Below, piece by piece: positions 9,192 through 18,554 of a stretch of DNA of 64,000 nt. Made by a program: the position numbers and the translations under genes. The notes under the pieces were generated by a model that had not been told where the DNA came from, ran no database searches, and saw only the letters and a program-made list of their open reading frames with translations. The DNA comes from Gimesia aquarii (GTDB taxonomy: Bacteria; Planctomycetota; Planctomycetia; Planctomycetales; Planctomycetaceae), in NCBI RefSeq assembly GCF_007748175.1, contig NZ_CP037422.1:4334327-4398326 (forward strand). Reading direction: 5' to 3'. Numbering within the stretch: the first letter of the stretch is position 1; every line of letters begins with the position of its first letter.

Positions 9192-12100
9192 CTAACCAGC
9201 AGGTTGTGCCGGATTGAAGCCTTTGATGTTCTTGTAATTGGGCTTCACTGAAGAATTGTCATCCATCACCCGAAAATATGCGTCTGAAGCTTTGCCAGAT
9301 GCCAGTTCCTTTACATGGACACGCCAGATGCCTGCTTTGTCATTAGGGGCGATTTGAATGGGGAAGGACTGCTTGCCGTCAACCAAAGCTCGGAAACCAG
9401 ATTGTTCTGCGATACGTCCTTCGGAATCTTCAATAGTCACTTCGACAGGAATCACAGCTGAAATGAGTTTACCATGTTGACTGGTCACAGTGAGAGAGAC
9501 ATTAGCAGACTCACCTCGTTTCAATTGATTAGGAACTTCAACGGTAATACGTTCAATGGGATCCTGCGTGAGCATATAAATCCCCCCTGCTCCAGGCCCC
9601 AATTGAAGAGAAAAGGTCTGCTTGCCTGCGGATTTTTGAGTCAAAACTGGTTGGTGATTCACCAAATCATAGAGGTATCCCTCTCCCCGGTTAATGAACA
9701 GAGTTGTCTCAGAAGGCAGTCCATTTTCCATCACAAGACCATGATGTCCCACATACTTTCCATATTCGCGATGATCATTGACCAGAAAAATATAATCCGT
9801 ATTCTTCCCACGTCGAGAATAATGAACTACGTTTTGGTTAGAAGAGTCAACAAATCGATTATACTTACCTGATAAGGCTGCTTTTAATTCCATCGCTTTT
9901 TTCTGGAATTCCTGTTTATCAACGTCTGCCTTACCAGTTCGAGAATAAGATCGAACTCGAATGTCAGGCTGAATCGCAGGGGTGAGAAATTCATCAGCAA
10001 TCACAAGGCCACCGCGTTGTTGAAATGCCTCTATTTTTTTCAAAACAGATTCTGTCACCACATCGCCATGCATCATGACCAGGACTTTGTACTGGTCTAA
10101 TCCCTGTTGGGTAATGGTTTCATCAAATACGATATCGGTTTGTAACCCTGCCCACTGCAGCATCTGATGTGCATCTCCCAGCCAGTATCCATTCCAGCCC
10201 AGAGTTCCTCGTCGCGCAAAGACCTGTGATGCAAAACTTTCATAAAAAGCGATATCGTTCTTAGCTGCAGGAATGTTTCGCAAAGTCGGTCCCAGAGGCT
10301 GCACAACCTCATGAATCAGGCGTTTCAGTTCGTGCTGTGTTTGCGTGTTTGTTAAACGATACGCGTATGTTCCATCAGTGGGAACTAAAGACTGCCAACC
10401 GTGGTACATGATTCCTTTAATCGGACGAGATATTTTGGCCCAGAATGCTTCACGTAATTGCATCGGTGAGATGGTAATAAAATCAGCATCGGGTTGTTCC
10501 TGTTCCCAGGTTGCTTGTGTTGCAAGAATATCTTCAGGCTTCTTCGGTTTTGGAGCAGTCTGTGAGCGATACCAGATGATCTGTGTCATCTTCATCACAT
10601 CTTGTTGCTTTTTTGAACCACGTGCCATCGCGAACATTTCATCGAGTACGACGTTAATACGAATGGGATCGGGATAAGTGTAAGTCCAATGTGAAAGTAC
10701 ATCGACATTCCCTCCAGAACCAAACACAGTAGCAACTCGCATTGCAGGGTCATACCAGGTCCAGAGTGTTTTGTTTGTGGAATCGAGACCACGTTCCAGA
10801 TCGCTGTTCAAGTCATTCCAACCATCTCCCTTTTTCCAGTGCCATTTGTAATAGACATAAAGCGGGTGATCATCTTTCACAACTCGATTTTTAGGAAAGT
10901 CTTTCAGTTTGCTATAGGAGACACCATATGGAGACCCTACTTCTGCGGGAACACCAAACCCGGCGTGTTTTTTAAACGCTTCAAGATCATGTTGATGAAA
11001 ACAGGGACGTGAATGGCCACGTACCTCAGTATGCAGCAGAGCTGAATCGAAGGCAGGGTAATCTTGATAAGTTTGAACAACGGATGCCCCTACGTTATAG
11101 CAATATTCTTTTATAGCAGGGATCGAGGCACAAATATCCTCGCGACTTGATTTTTTGGTTCCATCGCGATTCATTCGCTGATATTTCTCCTGGTTACGCA
11201 AATAAGTACCAGGAGAGAGTGAAGCATAAAAAGAAATTCCGTTGGCTAGGCCACGATCAAGCCCCGCGCGAACCTCTGTTACTCGCTGCTCAGAATCAGC
11301 CAGAGTCGGTTTACCTGCTTTAAATATTTTTGAATAATTGGCTCTCAATCCTGCTGCATGCGTAAAACCAATTTCTTTCAAACGATCAACCTCACTGATT
11401 CCCGCTCCCCACATGATTACGGGAAACTGATCTGGCAATTTTCGAGAAACGATTTGAATAGGAAAAGATTCTTCCGCAGATGTATTTAGTGGTCCGGCTG
11501 TTTTTAATTTTGCGGTCAACAAATACTGGTCTGGTCGTAATGACGTATTTAGTGGAAACAGAACTTCCTGTGGCTGACCGGTTTGTAAGTTTTTTAGAGT
11601 CGAAGTTCCCTGCGCTTCACCATTCAGCAACCAGGTGATCGTCGCTTCAGGAACTGATTTCTTTTGCAAATTCGTCACCTGAAACGCGATTGTACAATTT
11701 TTTTCCATGCGAATAAAACAGGCACGTTGGGAGATTCTCTCAAAGCGAACCGGGCGAAATTCTAATTCCCCCTCGCTGATTCGGACTTGATCAACGAGAC
11801 CAGGAAAACCACCATAATTACTTCCATTACGGTCACCAATGGTCAGGGGTCTTGTTCCTGCTGCAACAGAGCCAATCCCACTAATTGTTTTTTCGCCATG
11901 GGGGATTCCATTGACTAAAAATCGTCCACGCCCTGCTCCATCATAGAGAAATACAATGTGGTACCATGTACCCGGCTTCAATCTGAGTGGATCAGAATAC
12001 CAGGTTTCCGATGAGGCACCAAAACCGAGAACTGCTTTGAGGATTCGAGTGCCTGAATTCCCCGCTCGGTTAAACAAGAGTTGATAATCGGTATTCCCCG

Positions 12101-12533
12101 CATACTTTTTATCCAGGAGGAATGCAGAGTGGGCCTTTTCGATATCTTTACCAGGGTTGATCCACATTTCGAGTGTGAAAGGTCCCTGCGGAGACAGTTT
12201 GGGAGAATCTTTCACAATTGCATAATGTCTTTTGTCTTCGACAGGAAAACCAGGAAAAGACCGCAAAGCGGCACCAAATCGCCCTTGCGATTCAACCTCA
12301 GCTCCTTTAAATTTTGCGGTATGACCATTGCCGGAAAGATCTTCGCCTGCATCAGTTTCATCAAACGTCCATAATCCAAGGACGTGTTTTCCGGCTGCAT
12401 TTGCTTTAGTGTACTGCGATTGCCATGGCTCCTGAAGCATTACAGTTTGTTGGCCTGCAGCATCAAGCGAAAAAAAAGTACTCAGCAAAAGAATAGACAA
12501 AGCAGTAAATCGGAGATGCTTACGGTAGATCAT
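9192..12533 (-). CDS. Large secreted LamG-domain, glycoside-hydrolase-like protein
   Basis: A 1113-residue protein with a signal peptide (hydrophobic core LSILLLSTFFSL, AAG cleavage region near 26). A LamG/concanavalin-like jelly-roll follows at about residues 45-255 (WTFDE start, PFTLEMWINPG, GTWYHIVFLYDG, VDQVRIS end). Next is a bacterial beta-sandwich segment, then a catalytic-looking section at about 370-740 with features of a TIM barrel (VIMWGAGIS, FTHAAGLRANYS, TWYDPAMR). A Rossmann-like section at about 770-880 (VLVMMHGDVVTES, FQQRGGLVIADE) resembles the beta-galactosidase trimerisation/GATase-like domain. The C-terminus is beta-rich. It is probably a periplasmic or exported polysaccharide-processing enzyme. 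The catalytic acids cannot be assigned by eye, so the GH family is left open. Confidence 0.7.
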   Translation of the reverse strand: MIYRKHLRFTALSILLLSTFFSLDAAGQQTVMLQEPWQSQYTKANAAGKHVLGLWTFDETDAGEDLSGNGHTAKFKGAEVESQGRFGAALRSFPGFPVEDKRHYAIVKDSPKLSPQGPFTLEMWINPGKDIEKAHSAFLLDKKYAGNTDYQLLFNRAGNSGTRILKAVLGFGASSETWYSDPLRLKPGTWYHIVFLYDGAGRGRFLVNGIPHGEKTISGIGSVAAGTRPLTIGDRNGSNYGGFPGLVDQVRISEGELEFRPVRFERISQRACFIRMEKNCTIAFQVTNLQKKSVPEATITWLLNGEAQGTSTLKNLQTGQPQEVLFPLNTSLRPDQYLLTAKLKTAGPLNTSAEESFPIQIVSRKLPDQFPVIMWGAGISEVDRLKEIGFTHAAGLRANYSKIFKAGKPTLADSEQRVTEVRAGLDRGLANGISFYASLSPGTYLRNQEKYQRMNRDGTKKSSREDICASIPAIKEYCYNVGASVVQTYQDYPAFDSALLHTEVRGHSRPCFHQHDLEAFKKHAGFGVPAEVGSPYGVSYSKLKDFPKNRVVKDDHPLYVYYKWHWKKGDGWNDLNSDLERGLDSTNKTLWTWYDPAMRVATVFGSGGNVDVLSHWTYTYPDPIRINVVLDEMFAMARGSKKQQDVMKMTQIIWYRSQTAPKPKKPEDILATQATWEQEQPDADFITISPMQLREAFWAKISRPIKGIMYHGWQSLVPTDGTYAYRLTNTQTQHELKRLIHEVVQPLGPTLRNIPAAKNDIAFYESFASQVFARRGTLGWNGYWLGDAHQMLQWAGLQTDIVFDETITQQGLDQYKVLVMMHGDVVTESVLKKIEAFQQRGGLVIADEFLTPAIQPDIRVRSYSRTGKADVDKQEFQKKAMELKAALSGKYNRFVDSSNQNVVHYSRRGKNTDYIFLVNDHREYGKYVGHHGLVMENGLPSETTLFINRGEGYLYDLVNHQPVLTQKSAGKQTFSLQLGPGAGGIYMLTQDPIERITVEVPNQLKRGESANVSLTVTSQHGKLISAVIPVEVTIEDSEGRIAEQSGFRALVDGKQSFPIQIAPNDKAGIWRVHVKELASGKASDAYFRVMDDNSSVKPNYKNIKGFNPAQPAG

Positions 12534-12797
12534 GAGTCAGTGCCTTTGAAGAACCACATGCGGGTAATCCCTGGATTTTTAACTTTATTTATTTAGTCTA
12601 GCAATTCAACGAAGCATTGAGAATGCAACCATGTAACCCCCCTCAACTTTATTTAGATTTGATAGTTACAATCTCTACGTTTGTTCCTCAGCCCGCGTAC
12701 TGCTATGATGATTCTCGCGCATCAAACTGACGGCCTTTTTGCCAACTCTTCATCCGAGATGGAATCCTCTTAGTTCTTTTGTGTTACCTCTCTGTCT

Positions 12798-13652
12798 ATG
12801 AATGTTGACCCACGTTTTAATCAACAAACACTCCCTCCACTTGTTGTCATGACAGATTTGGATGGGACATTGCTGGATCACCATACATATTCTTATACAC
12901 CAGCCATACCAGTATTAGCACGTCTCAAAGCAGCTGATATTCCTTTGATTCTAAACACGAGTAAAACTGCCGCCGAACTTGAAATAATTCGTAAAGAGTT
13001 GGAAAACTCAGCGCCTTATGTCGTGGAAAATGGTTCGGCTGTTTTTATACCTGCTGATTATTTTGATGGGGAATTGGAAAATACTGCCCAGAAATCGGGA
13101 TATTACATGCACGTTTTGGGGGCACTTCGGTCAGAAATTTTGGAATTGATTCACAAAATTCGTATAGATAAAAAATTCCTGTTTACCGGATTTGCAGACA
13201 TGGAAGTCTCTGAAGTCATTGCGCATACGGGCTTATCGGAAACAGACGCTATACTTGCAGCAACACGAGAATTCTCGGAACCACTAATCTGGCAAGACTC
13301 GGCACGTCAATTGCTTAACTTTGAAGCACTGATTGCCAATCATGGATTACGGCTGCTTAAAGGTGGCCGGTTTGTGCATGTGATTGGCGCGTGTGACAAA
13401 GGAAAATGTCTGCATTGGTTAAGGGAGCGTTTTACTAACTCGTGTGGTGCGCAACCTGCTTTTGTGGCACTCGGCGATAGCCAAAATGATGTCGCCATGT
13501 TGAACGCAGCAGACACTGCCGTCATCGTGCGCTCTTCCCAGCATGAACCACCGGTCCTTGAAAAGCGATCTTCAATCATCATAACTGAAGAAATTGGCCC
13601 ACAAGGATGGGCTGATGCGTTAACCCAAATACTGGATGAAACACTTTCCTGA
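12798..13652 (+). CDS. HAD phosphatase, mannosyl/glucosyl-3-phosphoglycerate phosphatase type
   Basis: A 284-residue HAD-superfamily enzyme of the MPGP (mannosyl-3-phosphoglycerate phosphatase, YedP-like) family. Motif I is DLDGT, with Asp20 as nucleophile and Asp22 as acid/base. Motif II Ser/Thr lies in LILNTSKT, Lys in LKGGRFVHV, and motif IV is GDSQNDVAML. The next gene is a GT81-like sugar transferase, so the substrate is most likely 2-O-glucosyl-3-phosphoglycerate (or the mannosyl analogue), dephosphorylated to glucosylglycerate in the cytoplasm. There is no strong ribosome binding site before the ATG. It is the first gene of a three-gene run with 44 bp to the next. Confidence 0.8.
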   Translation: MNVDPRFNQQTLPPLVVMTDLDGTLLDHHTYSYTPAIPVLARLKAADIPLILNTSKTAAELEIIRKELENSAPYVVENGSAVFIPADYFDGELENTAQKSGYYMHVLGALRSEILELIHKIRIDKKFLFTGFADMEVSEVIAHTGLSETDAILAATREFSEPLIWQDSARQLLNFEALIANHGLRLLKGGRFVHVIGACDKGKCLHWLRERFTNSCGAQPAFVALGDSQNDVAMLNAADTAVIVRSSQHEPPVLEKRSSIIITEEIGPQGWADALTQILDETLS

Positions 13653-13696
13653 TCATTCTGGTTTTGGCGCTCAAGCTTTGATTACGGAGGTCTAGT

Positions 13697-14917
13697 ATGG
13701 GAGACTTTTACCAAAACGGTATCATTACCACATTACATAACCTCGCTTCACGTTCTAATGCAGAGATGGAAGCGGAATTGATCCGATTTTCTGAAGTTCG
13801 CCCGATGAGCCTCGTGCTCCCCTGTCTATACAGCGAACTCGAAGGACCGGCTCTCGATAAGATTGTCACTGAGTTGGCAACGGTTGGTTATCTGAATGAG
13901 ATCGTGATTGGTCTGGACCGGGCCGATGAATCGCAATACAAACACGCGATTGAATTTTTTAGTCGCCTACCTCAGAATCATCGCATACTCTGGAATGATG
14001 GTCCACGGCTCCAGGCAGTCAACAATATGCTACAAGAACAGGGACTGGCCCCGAAAGAACTGGGGAAAGGTTGCAATGTCTGGTACTGTCTCGGTTATAT
14101 TCTTGCTCAGGGAACGACTTCTTCGGTAGCCTTACATGATTGTGATATTTTGACATACGATCGTAGCCTGCTCGCACGTTTAATTTATCCGGTTGCAAAC
14201 CCCAGTTTCAATTACCAATTTTGTAAAGGTTATTACGCACGCGTCGCAGAGAGTAAGATGAATGGCCGAGTAACACGGTTATTAGTCACCCCCTTAATGC
14301 GCGCATTGAAAAAGATCCTGGGTTCTTTAGATTATCTCGAATACCTGGATAGCTACCGTTACCCACTTGCGGGTGAATTTTCATTTCGCGTTGATGTGAT
14401 TAATGATATTCGGATTCCCAGTGATTGGGGGTTGGAAATCGGAGTGCTCTCGGAAGTCAAACGTAATTTCTCAACAAACCGATTATGTCAGGTTGATATT
14501 GCCGACAAATATGATCACAAACATCAGAAGTTATCTGTTGAGGATGCACAAGCGGGTCTCTCTAAAATGTCTATCGATATTTCAAAAGGTATTTTTCGAA
14601 AGCTGGCCACCAACGGCGTTGTATTTTCGACTGAAACATTTCGTTCTATTAAAGCCACCTACTATCGAATTGCTCTGGACTTTATAGAAACCTATCGTAA
14701 CGATGCCATAATTAATGGGTTAAAGTTTGATGTACACAACGAAGAAAAAGCGGTTGAACTATTCGCTGAAAATGTATTAAAGGCAGGACTGCATTTTCTG
14801 GAAAACCCAATGGAAACTCCTTTCATCCCCAGTTGGAACCGTGTCCAAAGTGCGATTCCAGATATCTTCAGACATCTGTGTTACGCCGTTGATGATGACT
14901 ACCGGGAGTTTTCCTGA
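13697..14917 (+). CDS. gpgS: Glucosyl-3-phosphoglycerate synthase-like glycosyltransferase (GT81 type)
   Basis: A 406-residue GT-A fold transferase. The N-terminus [16 protein letters not shown] aligns in style with GpgS, and the metal/nucleotide-binding motif is HDCDILTYD near residue 151. GpgS joins glucose from NDP-glucose to 3-phosphoglycerate. The usual N-terminal lead of GT81 enzymes and their overall length of 320-420 residues fit. GGAGG lies 6 nt upstream of the ATG. It lies between an MPGP-type phosphatase and a GH13_18-type phosphorylase, which strongly supports a glucosylglycerate role. The specific donor and sugar (glucose versus mannose) cannot be proven from sequence by eye, so the symbol is tentative. 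Confidence 0.75.
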   Translation: MGDFYQNGIITTLHNLASRSNAEMEAELIRFSEVRPMSLVLPCLYSELEGPALDKIVTELATVGYLNEIVIGLDRADESQYKHAIEFFSRLPQNHRILWNDGPRLQAVNNMLQEQGLAPKELGKGCNVWYCLGYILAQGTTSSVALHDCDILTYDRSLLARLIYPVANPSFNYQFCKGYYARVAESKMNGRVTRLLVTPLMRALKKILGSLDYLEYLDSYRYPLAGEFSFRVDVINDIRIPSDWGLEIGVLSEVKRNFSTNRLCQVDIADKYDHKHQKLSVEDAQAGLSKMSIDISKGIFRKLATNGVVFSTETFRSIKATYYRIALDFIETYRNDAIINGLKFDVHNEEKAVELFAENVLKAGLHFLENPMETPFIPSWNRVQSAIPDIFRHLCYAVDDDYREFS

Positions 14918-14921
14918 AAAC

Positions 14922-16685
14922 ATGACCGACCCAGTTGAGCATACTGCAATCAGTGAATATCGATTTCATATCGAAAACCATTTGCGCATCATTTATCCCG
15001 ATCTCGATCATACGGAGTTTGCTCAGTCTCTGATTGATATCATGTGTCCTGACGCTGGAGAATGCCGGACACCAGAAACACATCAAAATCACTGGACTCA
15101 ACGCGACATCATCATGATTACTTATGGCGATAGTCTGCTCACGGAGGGGCAGCCGCCTTTGGAAACATTGCTGAACTTTGCAGAGACATTTCTGCAAGAC
15201 ACCATCAATGGAATTCATATCCTTCCATTTTTTCCTTATAGTTCCGATGATGGCTTTTCAATCATTGACTATCAACAAGTCAATGAGAAACTAGGCGACT
15301 GGAGCCATATCAATGCAATTGCTAAACAATTTCAATTGATGTCAGATCTTGTAATCAATCATTGTTCAAGCCAAAGTCGCTGGTTTGAACAGTTTAAACG
15401 GGGAACGTCACCAGGTAAAGATTATTTTTTTTGTGCAACGCCGGAAGATGACATCTCTAAAGTAGTTCGTCCAAGAACAAACGAACTATTACAATTGATA
15501 GAAACTCCCGAAGGCCCTCGCTATGTATGGTGCACTTTCAGTCATGATCAAGTCGACTTGAATTTTGCGAATCCAGAATTACTAAAAGAAATCGTCAAGA
15601 TTATTAAATTGTACCTGGATCACGGTGTCAGAATTTTTCGATTGGATGCCATTGCCTTTATCTGGAAAGTTCCAGGTACGAGTTGCTTAAGCTTGCCAGA
15701 GACTCATGAAATTGTGCGATTGTTACGAACGTTGATTCAATTTGTCTCACCGAAAGCAATTATCATTACTGAGACAAACATCCCAAATCGTGAAAATCTG
15801 GCTTACTTTGGGAACTCAAACGAAGCGCATGCGATCTATAATTTTTCTCTGCCTCCCCTGCTGGTCAACGCAATGCTACGTGGTAGTTGCCAGCATCTAA
15901 AAACATGGATGATGAGCATGCCCCCTGCACTGCATGGAACAACATACTTAAATTTTATTGCTTCGCATGACGGTATCGGACTACGCCCTGCCGAAGGGTT
16001 AATGAGCGAAGAAGAAATCGGCGAAATGGTTTCTATGATGGAACAATTTGGTGGATTGACATCGATGCGTTCTCTCGCGGGTGGGGGGATGCGTCCTTAT
16101 GAGATCAACATCTCCCTATTCGAAGCGATGAAAGGAACTCTGGACGGTGAAGATGAATGGCAGATTGAACGCTTTCTATGCGCCCACGCAATTATGCTGG
16201 CTTTAGAAGGAATTCCCGCGATCTACATTCACAGTTTCCTCGGCACACGGAATGATCATACCGCTGTGGAACAGACAGGTCGTAGTCGTTCTATCAATCG
16301 TCATCGCTGGGATTATCGGCATCTTTTGAGCGTGCTTGAAGATGAATCATCAACACATTCACGAGTCTTTCAGGGACTTTGTCATCTGATAAATGTCCGC
16401 ATCCGCCAGCCAGCCTTTCATCCAAACGCAACTCAGTTTACCTTACACTTGGGAGATAGTGTGTTTGCTTTCTGGCGTCAGAGTATGAATCGCCAACAGA
16501 GCATCTTTGCAATCAACAATATCACTAATAAAGAACAAATCATTCCCTTATCAGACATTAATTTGATTGGTACTGATTCATGGGTCGATCTGATCAGCGG
16601 TGAATTGTATTCAGACCTGCATGGTGACTTGGTTCTCAACCCATACCAGGTAATCTGGTTGACAAACTTATTAGACCACGATTAA
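14922..16685 (+). CDS. GH13_18-type glycoside phosphorylase (glucosylglycerate or related)
   Basis: A 587-residue alpha-amylase-superfamily protein of the sucrose phosphorylase group. Visible signatures include [17 protein letters not shown] near the N-terminus, [11 protein letters not shown] with the nucleophile Asp, IITETN with the acid/base Glu, and FIASHDGIG with the third acid. The family contains sucrose, glucosylglycerol and glucosylglycerate phosphorylases, which split the glycoside with phosphate to alpha-glucose-1-phosphate. With a GpgS-like gene immediately upstream, glucosylglycerate is the likeliest substrate. The ATG at 14922 starts 5 bp after the upstream stop; a longer frame begins at 14841 but overlaps the previous gene. 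Confidence 0.8.
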   Translation: MTDPVEHTAISEYRFHIENHLRIIYPDLDHTEFAQSLIDIMCPDAGECRTPETHQNHWTQRDIIMITYGDSLLTEGQPPLETLLNFAETFLQDTINGIHILPFFPYSSDDGFSIIDYQQVNEKLGDWSHINAIAKQFQLMSDLVINHCSSQSRWFEQFKRGTSPGKDYFFCATPEDDISKVVRPRTNELLQLIETPEGPRYVWCTFSHDQVDLNFANPELLKEIVKIIKLYLDHGVRIFRLDAIAFIWKVPGTSCLSLPETHEIVRLLRTLIQFVSPKAIIITETNIPNRENLAYFGNSNEAHAIYNFSLPPLLVNAMLRGSCQHLKTWMMSMPPALHGTTYLNFIASHDGIGLRPAEGLMSEEEIGEMVSMMEQFGGLTSMRSLAGGGMRPYEINISLFEAMKGTLDGEDEWQIERFLCAHAIMLALEGIPAIYIHSFLGTRNDHTAVEQTGRSRSINRHRWDYRHLLSVLEDESSTHSRVFQGLCHLINVRIRQPAFHPNATQFTLHLGDSVFAFWRQSMNRQQSIFAINNITNKEQIIPLSDINLIGTDSWVDLISGELYSDLHGDLVLNPYQVIWLTNLLDHD

Positions 16686-16730
16686 TAAAGCCGACTTGTA
16701 ACAACAGTCATTCAATTATCCTGCAGGTGT

Positions 16731-17120
16731 TTAGACTTGATTCTGAAAACAGAGTTCATAACCATCTGGATCTCTCAGAAAAAGCTGATTCATCCCGTAA
16801 AAGGCAACTTGTGGTGGTTCAAGCGAGAGTCCTTTTGATAAAAGTTCCTCATACATTGCCTGTGCATCACCGCAGTTGAAAAAGAGACCTACTCCCTTGC
16901 TACGTTCATTAGCAGTTCCATCTTCATCGGGAACAGCCAATTGTAACATCAGGGCAGCATTCCCACGTTCGATCCGACACCAGAACAATGTACCTTCTGG
17001 CTCCCACGTGAGTTTGATATCAAAACCAAGCTGTTCAATATAAAAATCAACTGAGCGAGAAAGGTCATCGACAAATAAAAGTGGTACTAACTCCTGAAGA
17101 TCTGAACTCGTACTCGCCAT
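16731..17120 (-). CDS. VOC/glyoxalase-fold protein
   Basis: A 129-residue vicinal-oxygen-chelate protein. It opens with LVPLLFVDDLSRSVDFYIEQLGF, typical of the first beta-alpha-beta module, and ends with the FLRDPDGYELCF signature of the second module, which supplies the metal-ligand Glu. Members include glyoxalase I, bleomycin-resistance proteins and dioxygenases. The early metal His is replaced by Pro/Leu in the first strand, so activity and substrate are uncertain. Stands alone on the minus strand, convergent with the phosphorylase gene. Confidence 0.8.
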   Translation of the reverse strand: MASTSSDLQELVPLLFVDDLSRSVDFYIEQLGFDIKLTWEPEGTLFWCRIERGNAALMLQLAVPDEDGTANERSKGVGLFFNCGDAQAMYEELLSKGLSLEPPQVAFYGMNQLFLRDPDGYELCFQNQV

Positions 17121-17379
17121 GAGAATGTCTACTTTCTAAAAAAATAAGAGTTGATAATCATAACGTGGAGTGATGATTTTATACCAATCAAGATTGTTTC
17201 TAAAAGTGGATCAACAAGTCAGGATATCAAATTCTCGCCAAATGATTGTCTACATACTAGGAAAGCCAGAACGATATTTTTATGATCATTTTGAATGACT
17301 GTTAGTAGTTTTTTGCTGAAATAAACCATTCGACTCCTTTCAGATTTTCATTTTAAGCACTTCACTCGGGAATATTGAC

Positions 17380-17922
17380 ATGTTAACAAGTCTGCTTGTA
17401 CCAATCATTTTGTCAGCGATTGCTTTATTTTTCGCCAGTTTCTTGTCATGGATGGTGTTCCAACTTCATCGAGATGATTGGAAAAAACTAGAGAAAGAAG
17501 ATGAGTTTCTTAAAACCATGCAGGAACTGGATGTCCCATTGGGCAATTATATGTTTCCAGGTACAAATTCATCTAAGGAAATGAACAGTGACGAATACAA
17601 ACAGAAATGGGAAGCAGGCCCGTGTGGCGTAATGACAGTTTTTCCCAAAGTGAATATGGGAAAGAAGCTGGGTCTGACTTTTGTGTATTTTCTGGTCATC
17701 AGCTTTGCTCTCGCTTATCTTTCAACGTTAGCAATCATTCCGGGCGCGGAATTCAAAACGGTTTTTCGATTCCTGTCAACAGCCGGCCTCTTCATTTTTT
17801 TATCGTCAAGTGTGCAACACGCAATCTGGTTTCATAACCGCATTATGGGACACGTCATTGAATCGATCATGTACGCTGTCATTGTAGGTTTGATTTTCGG
17901 ATTTATGTGGCCCAGTGCTTAG
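17380..17922 (+). CDS. Small integral membrane protein, unknown function
   Basis: A 180-residue protein. One membrane helix lies at about residues 4-27, followed by a polar section of 75 residues with a conserved-looking GPCGVMTVFPK piece. Three more hydrophobic helices lie at about 95-115, 122-140 and 155-177. No enzymatic motif was recognised. The DJ-1-like gene begins 48 bp downstream on the same strand, so co-transcription is possible. Confidence 0.65.
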   Translation: MLTSLLVPIILSAIALFFASFLSWMVFQLHRDDWKKLEKEDEFLKTMQELDVPLGNYMFPGTNSSKEMNSDEYKQKWEAGPCGVMTVFPKVNMGKKLGLTFVYFLVISFALAYLSTLAIIPGAEFKTVFRFLSTAGLFIFLSSSVQHAIWFHNRIMGHVIESIMYAVIVGLIFGFMWPSA

Positions 17923-17970
17923 TATTCACTTTTCCGCGAAAATAGTAATTGATCATTAAGGATTTAGAAT

Positions 17971-18510
17971 ATGAGTGTTTCCCTGCCCTTGTCAGGTTCA
18001 AAGTTTCTGTTGTTTGTTGGTGATGATTACGAAGATCTTGAACTTTGGTATCCCAAACTTCGTCTGGAGGAAGCGGGTGCCGAAACGATCATGGCAGGTC
18101 TCGAATCAGGAAAAACCTATCTGGGGAAACATGGTTACCCTGCAATCTCGGAAGCAACAATCGATAGTATCAATTCGAACGACTATCAGGGCGTCATCTG
18201 TGCGGGCGGGTGGATGCCTGACAAACTCCGGCGTTTTGAAAAGGTTTTGTCATTATTAAAGGAATTCCATACGAGTGAAAAACTGATTGCCGCCATCTGT
18301 CATGGAGGCTGGATGCCGATTTCAGCAGGGATTTACCATGGTGTCAAAGTCACTGGCTCACCAGGCATCAAAGATGATCTCATTAATGCAGGTGCCATCT
18401 GGGAAGATACTCCCGTTGTCATCGATCGGCATTTCGTTTCAAGTCGTCGACCAGGAGATCTGCCCGATTTTTGTAAAGGAATATTGGAAGTGCTGCTACA
18501 AGAAAAATAA
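17971..18510 (+). CDS. DJ-1/PfpI family protein
   Basis: A 179-residue class I glutamine-amidotransferase-like protein. The nucleophile elbow is AAICHGGW with Cys near residue 110 followed by His, and Glu near 20 (DDYEDLELWYP) fits the catalytic acid position. Family roles include deglycase/glyoxalase III activity, protease and chaperone functions, and stress resistance. The length matches single-domain PfpI proteins. It ends the short plus-strand run and is convergent with the giant dehydrogenase gene. Confidence 0.85.
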   Translation: MSVSLPLSGSKFLLFVGDDYEDLELWYPKLRLEEAGAETIMAGLESGKTYLGKHGYPAISEATIDSINSNDYQGVICAGGWMPDKLRRFEKVLSLLKEFHTSEKLIAAICHGGWMPISAGIYHGVKVTGSPGIKDDLINAGAIWEDTPVVIDRHFVSSRRPGDLPDFCKGILEVLLQEK

Positions 18511-18554
18511 ATCCAACCGGAAGCTGATTTTCTCTATTTTTATATCGACATTTA

